Below, one piece after another: positions 36,565 through 48,800 of a DNA stretch of 64,000 nucleotides (positions are counted from its first letter, which is position 1; each line of letters begins with the position of its first letter). The DNA lies in assembly GCA_029582155.1 (NCBI GenBank), contig CM055901.1:21059597-21123596 (forward strand). The letters are read 5' to 3'. Below the pieces are notes generated by a model that made no database searches, was not told the origin of the DNA, and saw only the letters and a program-made list of their open reading frames with translations. The position numbers and the translations under genes were made by a program. Source of the DNA: Panopea generosa (taxonomy: Eukaryota; Mollusca; Bivalvia; Adapedonta; Hiatellidae).

Positions 36565-36815
36565 CATGCCGGACCTAGTTAGCACAGTCAGTAGCATATT
36601 TGACTATCAATTCAGGCGTTATAATTTAGAATAACCGTCTGGCCACAGTCGCCATGATGATACATATACATGTATGATATTGCGTCTTATTGTCATTAAG
36701 GTTATCAGTTACTTGCGGAGATAGGAGTGCTCAAGTACTTAGTCAACAGGATCCCAGGAAAGAGGGGTTAGGTTGTTAGCCCTAAATGGCATAAAAATGG
36801 CACTAAATATTCAAA
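36565..36815 (+). mobile_element. SINE family 2, sense copy
   Basis: 'gccggacctagttagcacag' (head, A-box decayed), 'gactatcaattcaggcg', 'ttgcgtcttattgtcattaa', 'gttatcagttacttgcggag', 'tcccaggaaagaggggttag' and the tail 'ggcataaaaatggcactaaa'. The B-box is broken (no GTTCGA), so it is probably silent. Confidence 0.8.
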
Positions 36816-37189
36816 TGTGACTTCAATAATCATTCCAAATAAGTATAAACGACAAGATTCCTAAGAGCATCAGTATTTAAGTATTTCTACATACCAGTTT
36901 TGTTCTTAAATGTCATATTATAAGGTATTTTAAATTCACAGTGCACTTTTGGGTAATACATCAAATACAGTAGGATGACTTTGAAAATCATTTGTTTTAT
37001 GTTTTATTTTAAGGTACTTAAAATTCACAGAGCAATTTGGAGTATTTAAGCAAAAAGAGTGGTTGATGCATTATGTGAACCAAGAGTTTTAATTTAATTT
37101 TAAGGGAGTTTAAAATTCACAGAGAAAATCGAGCAAATAAATAAAATTTATGTTTCCAATTTCAGTTGATTTATTATATATATGGAAAT
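36816..37189. other. Noncoding, with a thrice-repeated phrase
   Basis: 'ttaaattcacag' recurs near 36930, 37017 and 37110, a loose roughly 85-bp periodicity leading up to the G-rich array. Confidence 0.4.
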
Positions 37190-40100
37190 AGTGTTGCACT
37201 GTACAAGAGAAGGGGAGGAGGGGGGTTGTTGCACTGTTCAAGAGAGGAGGGAAGAGGGTGGTTATTGCCCTGTACAAGAGTGGTTGGGAGGTGGGTGGTT
37301 GTTACCCTGTACAAGAGAGGGGGGAAGAGGTGATTTGTTGCCCAGATAAAGAGAATGCTTGGGAAGAGGGTGGTTGTTGCCCTGTACAAGAGTCGTTGGG
37401 AGGTGGGTGGTTGTTGCCATGTACAAGAGTGGTAGGGAGGATGGTTGTTGTTGCCCTGTACAAGAGTCGTTGGGAGGTGGGTGGTTGTTGCCCTGTACAA
37501 GAATCGTTGGGAGGTGGGTGGTTGTTACCCTGTACAAGAGAGGGGGGAAGAGGGGATTTGTTGCCCTGATAAAGAGAATGCTTGGGAAGAGGGTGGTTGT
37601 TGCCCTGTACAAGAGTCGTTGGGAGGTGGGTGGTTGTTGCCCTGTACAAGAATTGTTGGGAGGTGGGTGGTTGTTGCCCTGTACAAGAGAGGGGGGAAGA
37701 GGGGATTTGTTGCCCTGATAAAGAGAATGCTTGGGAAGAGGGTGGTTGTTGCCCTGTACAAGAGTCGTTGGGAGGTGGGTGGTTGTTGCCCTGTACAAGA
37801 ATCGTTGGGAGGTGGGTGGTTGTTGCCCTGTACAAGAGTCGTTTGGAGGTGGGTGGTTGTTGCCCTGTACAAGAGTGGTTGGGAGATGGGTGGTTGATGC
37901 CCTGTACAAGAGGGGGGGGGGGGGGGGGGGGGGGGGGGGAAGTTGTTGCCCTGTACAAGAGAGGGGGGAAGAGGGGAGTTGTTGCCCTGTACAAGAGTGG
38001 TTGGAAAGAGGGTGGTTATTGCCCTATACAAGAGGGGGAGGAGGGTGGTTGCTGCCCTGTACAAGAGTGGTTGGGAAAGGGTGGTTATTGCCCTGTGCAA
38101 GAGAATGGGAAGGAGTGGGGTTATTGCCCTGTACAAGAGTGGTTGGGAAGAGGGTGGTTATTGCCCTATACAAGAAAGGAGGGAGGGTGGTTGTTGCCCT
38201 GTTCAAGAGATGGGGAAGGAATTGGTTGTTGCCTGTTAAGAGAGGGGGAGGAGGGTGGTTGTTGCCCTGTTTAAGAGGGGGAATGAGGGGGTTGTTGCCC
38301 TGTTCATGAGAGGGGGAAGGAGGGGGTTGTTGCTTGTACAAGAGAGGGGATGTAGGGGGGTTGTTGCCCTGTACAAGAGTGGTTGGGAAGAGGGTTGTTG
38401 TTGCTCTGTACAAGAGAGGGGGGAGGAGGGTGGTTGGTGCCCTGTTCAAGAGAGGGGGAAGGAGGGGGTTGTTGCCCTGTTCATGAGAAGGGGAAGGAGG
38501 GGGTTGTTGCCTGTACAAGAGAGGGGGAGTCTTGGGTTGTTGCCCTGTACAAGACAGGTTGGGAAGAGGGTGGTTGTTGCTCTGTACAAGAGAGGGGGGG
38601 GGAGGGTGGTTGTTGCCCTGTACAAGAGAGGGGGAATGAGGGGGTTGTTGCCTGTTCAAGAGAGGGGGATGAGGGTGGTTGTTGCCCTGTACAAGAGTGG
38701 TTAGGAAGAGCATGGTTGTTGCTCTGTACAAGAGAGGGGGAGGAGGGGGTTTGTTGCCCTGTACAAGAGTGGTTGGGTAGTGGGTGGTTATTACCCTATA
38801 CAAAAGAGGGGGAGGAGTGTGGTTGTTGCCCTGTACAAGAGAGGGGGAAGGAGTGGGGTTGCTGCCCTGTGCAAGAGTGGTTGGGAAGTGGGTGGTTATT
38901 TTCCTATACAAAAGAGGGGGAGGAGGGTGGTTGTTGCCCTGTTCAAGAGAGGGGGATGATGGTGGTTGTTGCCCTGTTCAAGAGAGGGGGAAGGAGTGGG
39001 GTTATTGCCCTGTGCAAGAGTGGTTGGAAAGTGGGTGGTTATTTTCCTATACAAAAGAGGGGGGGGGAGGGGGTTGTTGCCCTGTACAAGATAGGGGGTA
39101 GGAGGGGGGTTGTTGCCCTTTACAAGAAGGGGAGGAGGGTGGTTGCTGCCCTGTAAACGAGTGGTTGGGAAGAGGGTGGATATTGCCCTATACATGAAGG
39201 GGAGGAGGGTGGTTGCTGCCCTGTAAACGAGTGGTTGGGAAGAGGGTGGTTGCTGCCCTGTAAACGAGTGGTTGGGAAGAGAGTGGTTATTGCCCTGTGC
39301 AAGAGAAGGGGAAGGAGTGGGGTTGTTGTCCTGTACAAGAGAGGGGGAGGATGGTGGTTGCTGCCTTGTACAAGAGTGGTTGAGAAGAGGGTGGTTATTG
39401 CCCTATACAAGAGATGGGGGAGGAGGGTGGTTGTTGCCCTGTTCAAGAGAGGGGGAGGATGATGGTTGTTGCCCTGTTCAATAGAGGGGGAGGAGGGGGT
39501 TGTTGCCCTGTACAAGATAGGGGAGTAGGAGGGGGGTTGTTGCCCTTTACAAGAGTGGTTGGTAAGAGGGTGGATATTGCCCTATACAAGAGGGGGAGGA
39601 GGGTGGTTGCTGCACTGTACACGAGTGGTTGGGAAGAGGGTGGATATTGCCCTATACAAGAGGGGGAGGAGGGTGGCTGCTGCACTGTACACGAGTGGTT
39701 GGGAAGAGGGTGGATATTGCCCTATACAAGAGGGGGAGGAGGGTGGTTGCTGCACTGTACACAAGTGGTTGGGAAGAGGGTGGTTATTGCCCTGTGCAAG
39801 AAAAGAGGAAGGAATGGGGTTGTTGTCCTGTACAAGAGTGGTTGAGAAGAGGGTGGTTATTGCCCTATACAAGAGAGGGGGGAGGAGGGTGGTTGATGCC
39901 CTGTTCAAGAGAGGGGGAGGATGGTGGTTGTTGCCCTGTTCAATAGAGGGGGAGGAGGGGGTTGTTGCCCTGTACAAGATAGGGGGGTAGGAGGGGGGTT
40001 GTTGCCCTTTACAAGAGTGGTTGGGAAGAGGGTGACTATTGCCCTATACAAGAGGGGCAGAAGGGTGGTTGTTGCCCTGTTCAAAAGAGGGGGAGGAGGG

Positions 40101-41125
40101 AGGGGGGTTGTTGACTTGTTCAAGAGGGGGAAGGAGGGGGTTGTTGCCTGTACAAGAGAAGGGGAGTAGGGGGGGTTGTTGCCCTGTACAAAAGTGGTTG
40201 GGAAGAGGGTGGTTGTTGCTCTGTACAAGAGAGAGGGGAGGAGGGTGGTTGTTGCCCTGTTCAAGAGAGGGAGGAGGGGGTTATTGCCTATTCAAGAGAT
40301 GGGGATGAGGGTGGTTGTTGCCCTGTACAAGAGTGGTTGGGAAGAGTGTGGTTGTTGCTCTGTACAAGAGAGGGGGGAGGAGGGGGTTTGTTGCCCTGTT
40401 CAAGAGAGGGGGAGGAGGGTGGTTGTTGCCCTGTACAAGAGTGGTTGAGAAGAGCGTGGTTGTTGCTCTGTACAAGAGAGGGGGGAGGAGGGGTTGTGCC
40501 CTGTTCAAGAGAGGGGAGATGAGGGGGTTGTTGCCCTGTACAAGAGTGGTTTAGAAGAGGGTGGTTGTTGCCATGTACAAGAGTGGTAGGGAGGATGGTT
40601 GTTGTTGCCCTGTAAAATAGTGGTTGGGAGGAGGGTGGTTGTTGCCCTGTACAAGAGAGTGGGGAGGAGGGTGATTGTTGCCCTGTACAAGAGTGGTTGG
40701 GAAGAGGGTGGTTGTTGCCCTGTACAAGAGTGGTGGGGAAGATGGTGGTTGTTGCCCTGTACAAGAGTGGTTTGGAGGAGGGTGGTTGTTGTCCTGTACA
40801 AGAGTTGTTTGGAGGAGGGTTGTTGTTGCCTTGTACAAGAGTGGTTGGGAAGAGGTTGGTTGTTGCCCTGTACAAGAGAGTGGGGAAGAGAGTGGTTGGT
40901 TGCGCTGTACAAGAGAGTTGGGAAGAGGGTGGTTGTTTCCCTGTACAAGAGAGTGGGGAGAAGGGTGGTTGTTTCCCTGTACAAGAGTGGCTGTGAAGAG
41001 GGTGGTTGTTGCCATGTTCAAGAGTGGTTGGGAGGAGGGTGGTTGTTGCCCTGTACAAGAGAGTGGGGAGTGGGGTGGTGACTGTTGTCCTGTACAAGAA
41101 AGGAGGGGGAAGTTGGTGGTTGTTA
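37190..41125 (+). repeat. Large G-rich minisatellite, 37-bp unit, 3.9 kb
   Basis: The unit is 'tggttgttgccctgtacaag' plus 'agtggttgggaagaggg' (37 bp), with many variants ('agagagggggaggagggtgg', 'gataaagagaatgcttggga'). More than 100 copies. G runs of 3-5 occur throughout, and 37912-37939 is an uninterrupted run of 28 G. The left fifth shows a clear higher-order block of about 150 bp carrying the 'gataaagagaatgc' variant, repeated three times. Open frames up to 295 codons on both strands are by-products: the units contain no stops in most frames and 37 is not a multiple of 3, so all frames stay open. Confidence 0.97.
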
Positions 41126-41154
41126 CGCTGTACAACTGCACAAGGGTACGTGAG

Positions 41155-41345
41155 TAGTCCTCCAGGCCTACAACAGGCCTAAGGTGCAGTCTCAAGGTCA
41201 TTTCCTCTCACTGCTTAGTTCATGGGTTCGAGTAAAGCTTGACCCAAACATTTTGAAAAAAAGGTGAGAAAGTTTGCAATTTATTAACAGAAGGACATTT
41301 ATTCCACCATGTACAACATGTTATGCTTTTTAAACCCAGGGCTTT
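41155..41345 (+). mobile_element. SINE family 1, diverged
   Basis: 'cctaaggtgcagtctcaagg', 'tcctctcactgcttagttca', B-box 'gggttcgagt', 'ggtgagaaagtttgcaattt', 'acagaaggacatttattcca'. It directly follows the G-rich array. Confidence 0.65.
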
Positions 41346-43064
41346 CACTAAGTTTTGAAGTAGAAGGGTGAAAGGAAAAAGTAGAAGGGGGGTCTGAGGC
41401 TCCTCTGCATAAAACAAAAGAAACTCAGCTGAAAAAAGCAGGGTGTTCAAGTAACAATAGCTCGGGGAAAAGCTCGGCTCTGGGCTTCTAATGACAGCCC
41501 TGTAAACCCTATTAAAAATAAGAGAAACACAAGGATGCCGCCTGTTTTAATCTACAAAATTCATTCAAATATGTTAACAGAAAGAAATGTTACTGTGCGG
41601 AAACAATTTTTCACCTTTTATTGTATATTCTATTTTCAGTAAATTGAGATCTGCTTTAGCTCAGGAGCAATACTACTAGAAACCTCCATTTCATGTTAGT
41701 AATCAATCACCAAAAAATCAACAAGATATCTTAAAGGACACTTAAGTTATTAAGTGGAAAATTATTTCAGGACAGATAGACAGACAGGGGTAACACTATA
41801 TGCCACCACCCTGATACTTGGAAAATGGCTGTGGGCATTAAAAAAAAAGTGGGCTCGGTTTTCAACATTTCAAACTGAGACTTTTCTTAACTAAAAAATC
41901 TCAATTGATAACTTGAACTTGTTGCACATTAAATAACTAAACAGAATTGGTAATGTTAACATACAAAATGGTAAATGTAAATAAGGTTATAGAACTGATA
42001 TTTCAAAAGACTGAGTTGAGGAAAATCTCAAGTTGGGATGTTTAGTGAAACTAGAGCCAGCACGATTTACTATAAAAATCATTAAAATAAACATTTAAAG
42101 TTCTAAAGAGTTTTATTAATAAACAGTATCAGCTATTTCTGCTTTTACTCACTACTTACAAACTAATAGTAAGTTGTTATACGTGCCACATTATTATGTC
42201 TGTGATATGTCTTTACCTACGTGTTTGTAAAAAAGCAGCAATGGAAAAAAACATTACTGAGTCAAGATCAAATGGATGCTTGCTACTGGTGAAGATATAC
42301 AGTCTACAGTTATGTCACTTACTGCCCTATATTGGTATTCTAAAATCCATTATTATGCTCAATGTGACATTTGTTGCCCTTTTGCATGCAAGCATAATTC
42401 GTTAGACCTTTGAGTAATGAGGACAACAATAGCTAAAATGTCACGGTTTAAACTTTGATGTTTTTTTGGATATGAGCGAATACAGGTCCATCAGAACCCG
42501 TGGGAATCACTGGCACTGCCTGGAGTTCAAACACATAAAATTTGATACATTCCTAATCAAGTTATGTTTGTGCACTACAACCTATTATTTTTACAATTTT
42601 ATTTCTTGTCACGAAAACATGTCAGTACACAATACAATTAGTTGAATATTCAATAAATCCAATCCATTGTTACAAGTGGTGTGTACTTAGTACCAATCAA
42701 AGAAAATAATCGAAAGTTAGTTGAATATGGCTGAAAAGTAAGCGCTTGAGATCAAAATTAATTTTATGAATAATCAGAAATTAATGCTGTGCTTTTAACG
42801 GTTCGGGAATCTATTAAAAACACCATTGTGATTGTTGTTGTTTAAAATTTACTACTGCCATGTAAAACTGAAAATGAAAATAGGCAAGGGGCTCTCAAGA
42901 GCAGGGGTAAATGCTCACCTGGTGCATGAGTTGTGTTAACGCAAATCTCTGGTAAAATGGCAATGAGTAAAATCATGATTTGCTTCCAAAGTAATACTAC
43001 ATATTCACAATTATATAAGCTTTTTTTCCGTTCATTCATCCTTCATGTGATATTTGGGTCAGTA
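41346..43064. other. Noncoding, possible dispersed repeat end
   Basis: 'gacagatagacagacagggg' and 'taacactatatgcc' (about 41771-41806) look like the end of a bivalve interspersed repeat. No gene supported. Confidence 0.4.
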
Positions 43065-44034
43065 GACGAGGGTCATTCTTAAAGTTTTGGGACACGTCCT
43101 GATTTTCACAATATCTCTAGCAGTCTTCATTCAAATTTTTGTATAAGCAAAACGAAACTTCCATTATTCATAACAACAAAGAAATAATGATAATTGTTAA
43201 GCAGATTATTATCGTTAGAGTAGTCGCGAGAAGTGGCAACCCAGCCAGGAGCACGCCATAAAAATGGATAGCTACAAATGTAACTTCTATGATTAATAGT
43301 TATGGAAACATAGAAATAGCAGGTCCTGACTTCAAGCTGTGAAAGTTTGGTTCTGTTGCATGAAAAAAAAACAAGAGTTGTACATTTAACTGAAGTCGTG
43401 AAAAATAAATTGCAGTGTAATTATGAGTTCATAGATTAAGGCTGAGCCGCAGACATTCACTAAATTTTGTGTTGAGTTAAAAATGCCAATGAAAACTAAG
43501 AAAATTACACAAGAGCGGTAGTGATGTGTGTATATCGCTTTCACTGAAGGTCCTTTGACTCTGTATAATTGTAAACGAGCGACAATCATAACTGGAACTT
43601 TGACCTTGGACGTGTTACATGCAACAAGACAAGACGCACAAAAGACTGCTGGACATTGCACAACAAAAAAGCACCGGGGTTGGAACAGGACATAAGATAT
43701 TGACTGAAAACTTAAATATGGAACAGTGATATGAACATGCAGGGTTCCAAGGATGCTCAACAAAGACAATCGAAAGAAGAGATTTTCAGCATCATGTCCA
43801 TTTTCGTTGACACCAGCATGAATTCGCATTCACGATGTACAGAGGGCTCCGTGTCCAACCGAATGGTGTGCTTCCAAGAGACCCTAACAACGATTCAGTG
43901 GTGCCAAAGGACTGATATATTGCATGTGGAGAGCAATAAAGTGCAAATATTCTGTGATGTAAACTGAAGTTTGTATATCTATCCTTTCCCTTGTAATTTA
44001 CAATGTCTCAAAACTTCCAGAACATCCCTCGTAC
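43065..44034. mobile_element. Mariner-like element remnant, about 970 bp
   Basis: The left end reads 'acgagggtcattcttaaagt' then 'tttgggac'; the right end, read inward on the - strand, is 'acgagggatgttctggaagt' then 'tttgagac'. These 28-bp inverted repeats have the CGAGGG...AAGTTTTG.GAC layout of mariner-type ends, and both are next to TA. The interior has frames of 78 (+) and 147 (-) codons but no recognisable transposase motif, so this is a decayed or non-autonomous copy. Confidence 0.65.
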
Positions 44035-44394
44035 ACATAATTACATATATGCTCTCATCTAATGGCTCCCTACATAAAATGTAAATTACCACTCAGACGT
44101 AACAATGTTCCTCTCCAAGTTAAAAACATAAACAGAGAAACTTTTCCAGCAAATCAAAGAAAACAGACAAGTTGAAACTGCCCTATAATACCATTTGCAG
44201 GAGAATATCATGCTATCTTGAATTCACAACTCTAATTTACAATCAATAGTCGTTCCCTTTTTGTCCTTTTTCTTTACATCATTTCTAGAACCAATTTCCA
44301 ACATTAAAGAGACAAATATATCATTGCATCAAATAGCTTCAAGCTTATTTCTTATATCAGATCTGTTTGTGATATCAAACAAATTCGTAATATA
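44035..44394. other. Noncoding, nothing recognised
   Basis: Unique AT-rich spacer before the 18-bp array. Confidence 0.4.
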
Positions 44395-45845
44395 GTCATG
44401 TTCAGTACATCAGACTTTTTTCATTATATAGGAATTGTTCATTATAACAGACTTGTTCATTATATAAGACTAGAATGTTATATAAGACTTGTTCATACTA
44501 TAAGACTAGAGCATTATATAAGACTTATTCATTATACCACATTAATTTTGTTCATTATATCAGACTTTTTCATTATACCAGATTTGTTCATTATATCTGA
44601 CTTGTTCATTAAACCAGTTGTGTTCATTACAACACATAATTTGTTCATTATACCAAACTTTGTTCATTATTTCAGACTTGTTCATTATGTCAGATTTGTT
44701 CAATAATTCAGACTTGTTCATTATATCAGACTGTTTCATTATTTCAGACTTGTTCATTATGTCAGATTTGTTCAATAATTCAGACTTGTTCATTATATCA
44801 GACTGTTTCATTATATCAGACATGTTCATTATATCATACTCTTGTTCATTATTACACATTTGTTCATTATATCAGACTTTGTTCATTATATCAGATATGT
44901 TCATTATATCAGACTTGTTCATCATAACACATTTGTTCATTGTATCAGACTTGTTCATTATATTAGACTTGTTCATTTAATCAGAAATGTTCATTATAAC
45001 ACATTTGTTCATTATACCAAACTTGTTCATTATATAAGATTTGTTCATTATATCAGACTTGCTCATCATACCACATTTGTTCATTATATCAGACTTGTTC
45101 ATTATATAAGACATGTTCATTATATCAGATTTGTTCATTATATCAGACTTGTTTATCATACCAGACTTGTTAATTATATCAGACTTGTTTATCATATCAG
45201 ACTTGTTCAGTTATATCAAACTTGTTACTTATATCAGACTTGTTCATTATATCAGACTTGTTCATTATACCACATTTGTTCATTATATCAGACATGTTCA
45301 TTATATCAGATTTGTTCATTATATCAGACTTGTTTATCATACCAGATTTGTTCATTATATCGAACTTGTTCATTACATCATGAAGTGTTCAATATACGAC
45401 ATTTGTTTATTATACCAAACTTGTTCATTTCATTAGACTTGCTCACTATATCAGACTTGTTCATTATATCAGACTTGTTCATTATACCACATTTGTTCAT
45501 TATATCAGACTTGTTCATTATATAAGACATGTTCATTATAACAGATTTGTTCATTATATCAGACTTGTTTATAATACCAGATTTGTTCATTATATCGAAC
45601 TTGTTCATTACATCAGAAGTGTTCAATATACAACATTTGTTCATTATACCAAACTTGTTCATTTCATTAGACTTGTTCACTATATCAGACTTGTTCATTA
45701 TAACAGACTTGTTCATTATACAGATGTGTTCATTATACAACATTTGTTCATTATACCAACATGTTCATTATATCATACCTGTTAATTACACCAGACATGT
45801 TCATTACATCAGACTTGTTCATTATGACAGACTAAGTTTTTCGTA
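44395..45845 (+). repeat. Minisatellite, 18-bp unit, 1.45 kb
   Basis: The unit is TTCATTATATCAGACTTG (18 bp), about 80 copies, with variants CATTATACCACATTTG and CATTATACCAAACTTG. A block of about 180-190 bp recurs (compare 45065-45250 with 45250-45430 and 45485-45700). Frames up to 227 codons translate as HYIRLV or FIISDL repeats and are artefacts of an 18-bp stop-free unit. Confidence 0.96.
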
Positions 45846-48800
45846 TTAATTCAGACTTGAGCAGCTTGAAATATTGTCTCTATTAAAATGGAAATAGATT
45901 AGACTTAAACGAAAGTTTTTCTCTCTCGTTCTTTTTTTTGGTCAAATATTACTTCCTCAAATGAAATGTCTGATTCACATGCAGTGTGCCATTGTAATGC
46001 AGTGTGAAACAATTACATAACCAGCACTAGAAGCACAAGATAAATCATTTCAAATTGAGATATTGAGCAAGGAGATATTTCATCAAATCCTTGGGTTAAG
46101 ATCAAATATACTTGCATCAATTTAAAATTGCTAAGCAATTATAGTAAATTATGAATCAGGTGTGTTTAACACATATTAACAAGAGGCCAATATGGTCTGT
46201 ATCAATCTACTGGTTCATTCTGGTTCAGTCTGACCGCTTCATAAAAATAATTTGAGATTTTATGGTCATAAATATCTCTAAAAAAAATGTTTATGTTTGA
46301 ATAAAAATTGTGTAGGTTCTATGGTGTTTATAACATAAGCAGAAAAAAATCTTATTTCTGACAATGAATTGATTCACTTAAACAGTCCCAAATTATATAT
46401 ATTTCATCAACATATATGAAACTTAACTTTCTGAGTAGTAACCATTTTTATAATTTTATTTGTAACAGTGATCAAAAATAACCTTGATCCCATTTACCTC
46501 AAAATCAATCTGAAGTAATATTTCATGTAAAGAACCTACACACAAAGTTTAATCATAATCCCAAAGGAAACTCACATTATTACTTTTTCCATTTTTACGA
46601 GAAAAAAAACACCACTTTTCTATTTTTAGTAACAGTGACCATTACTGGAAATATGCTCATAAAAATGGTCTTCCATAAAATATAAACTAATAAAATTAAG
46701 GTTAACATTTTAAATAAAAATACATATTTCTAAATTTTATGTATTAATGAATTTTAACACACCTATATAGGTCACCCTGAACCATTGTCGTACCATGGCA
46801 GGTATTATACAAGATACAACAGTATCTAATGAATTCATCAAACCACTTATACAGAGTAAATTGGGTGTTTGTATGCTCTTTCAGGAGGAAAAAGACTTAA
46901 TTGTGGTATTCCTGATAATGTTATGGGAAACGTTTGATAGAATAGTTCTGATGACAAAAAATCCCAGAATCTATTTGTTGGGTCACAGGTCAGTGCATAA
47001 GCGCCACCTAGTGGTAACACAATAGTGTTCACAAGGCAAAAATCTGTGTTTATCAATCCATCAATAGGCCACAACTTGTCCATTTTTGTCCAATATGGCT
47101 AGTTCAAAAATTCAGTCAAGATTTCTTCATCAATAATATTCTGACCAAGTTTGGTTGAAAACCAATGAAAACTAAAATATTATAATTATGGACCAAGAAA
47201 AGTTAGCTTAGGCCAAGCAGTAACTGAGAAACTGACATAGCCACAAAAAAGAGATTCCTTTTAAGTTTATGCTATTTAATACTGGGACCAAGGCTACTGA
47301 AAGTAATGGTTTATTATTTCGAATATTACTACTCATTATACAACCATGTGCCAAGTATGGTTCATCAAGACTTAATTGAAACAATATCCAAGAAACAGAA
47401 CAAAACACAATAAAAGTGCTCAAAAGCATGGAACTGTTAATGCATTGGCAATTTTAGAATGTAAATCCATTGCCAAAATGCTGGAGAAAATGATATTTTA
47501 TATTCCTCCCCCAGTATACCAAGATCCGTACAAACATGGTGGGTAAGCTGTTCCATTCAGTGTAAGTCAGAAGTGTTCACAATTTCATTGATGGCACCAT
47601 GTGCTGTTAATGCTGGCATAAACAGTAACACTATAACATTTTGTAGGCTTGTAGGCCAATTTTATTAACCTTAAACTCAAGGTCATCCAGAACAATGTTT
47701 AAATTGCTCTGAATCAAATAGATTTTTTAATGGAGATTAACACCATTTTCAACACATTTACTGCAGGATATATATATGGCAACCGATTTGTTAATGCAGG
47801 AAGAATATGATACATAATATGTATGAATCGGAATAGTACAGTACTGGTAAATTGTTTGGACTGTGTTCCAGGGTTCTGACCATGGCCTCATTTGAAGAGG
47901 TAAATGACTGTGAAATGGCGTTTTAGACCAGACTCGCTCATTGATGCTCATGAACAAATTTAATAAAATAGAATCTAAGCTAAAGACATAACATTTTGTT
48001 AAAGTAAATTTTCTACAGATGTAAATGTCATCTGGCAGAATGTATTAAAGAAAATTAGTAACTCTGTGTCAATCAGTATTCGAGAATTTCAGAAAAAAAC
48101 AACACTTAAATGTTTATGCTGTATGGGCTGCCCAACAGTAAAAACATAAATCCATTTTTTTCTTCAAATAGGTGAGACAAAATGTGTTTTTTTGGCATTA
48201 TAATATACTACTATAAGATTGCTAATGCATATTTTGTTAGTCAGGAATACCAGAGTTGTTTTCATTATATTACTACTATGATACTAAGACATAATGACTA
48301 AAGTATCATCTCTGAAATATTGTTCCTGTGAGACCAATACTGATAATCAGTAATGTAGTATATACTTATTGAGCAATCAACAGGTACTAGGAAATTACAA
48401 AATTATGTATTGATCATCAAATAATTTACAAACAAGGAAACAAGTCATAGAATTGTCAAGGTCATCCTTAAAAAAGTTTGGGTAGCTGCAATTTTTAGCG
48501 GGTAGGTAGGAGCACAGCAAACAATGTTTTTAAAGATGACTCAATTGACAGATATAAGGTCCAAATCAATGATTTTGATTTAATATCTCATTTGTTTGAA
48601 ATTTGCTTCTGAACAGTTCAATATTACTTTTCATAATTTGAACATAAATATATTTTACAGAAATATTGATAAGTTTCCATTTAAAAAAAATGTCCAAAAG
48701 ATGCACCATCCAACATCCTCAAATAAAAGACATTTTGTTGTAAATGCTAAAATCATCAGTAATATCAATACTGCAAGTGGATTTACACATTTATTTAAAG

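Noticed and set aside
37190-41125. More than a dozen open frames of 60-295 codons on both strands
   Set aside because: All translate the 37-bp repeat in shifting frames; there is no unique sequence, domain or splice signal.
43386-43829. 147-codon - strand frame as a host gene
   Set aside because: No domain, AT-driven composition, and it lies inside inverted ends of a mariner-like element.
44395-45845. A 227-codon + frame and several - frames of hydrophobic repeats
   Set aside because: An 18-bp stop-free unit keeps frames open; sequence is only the repeated HYIRLV or FIISDL pattern.
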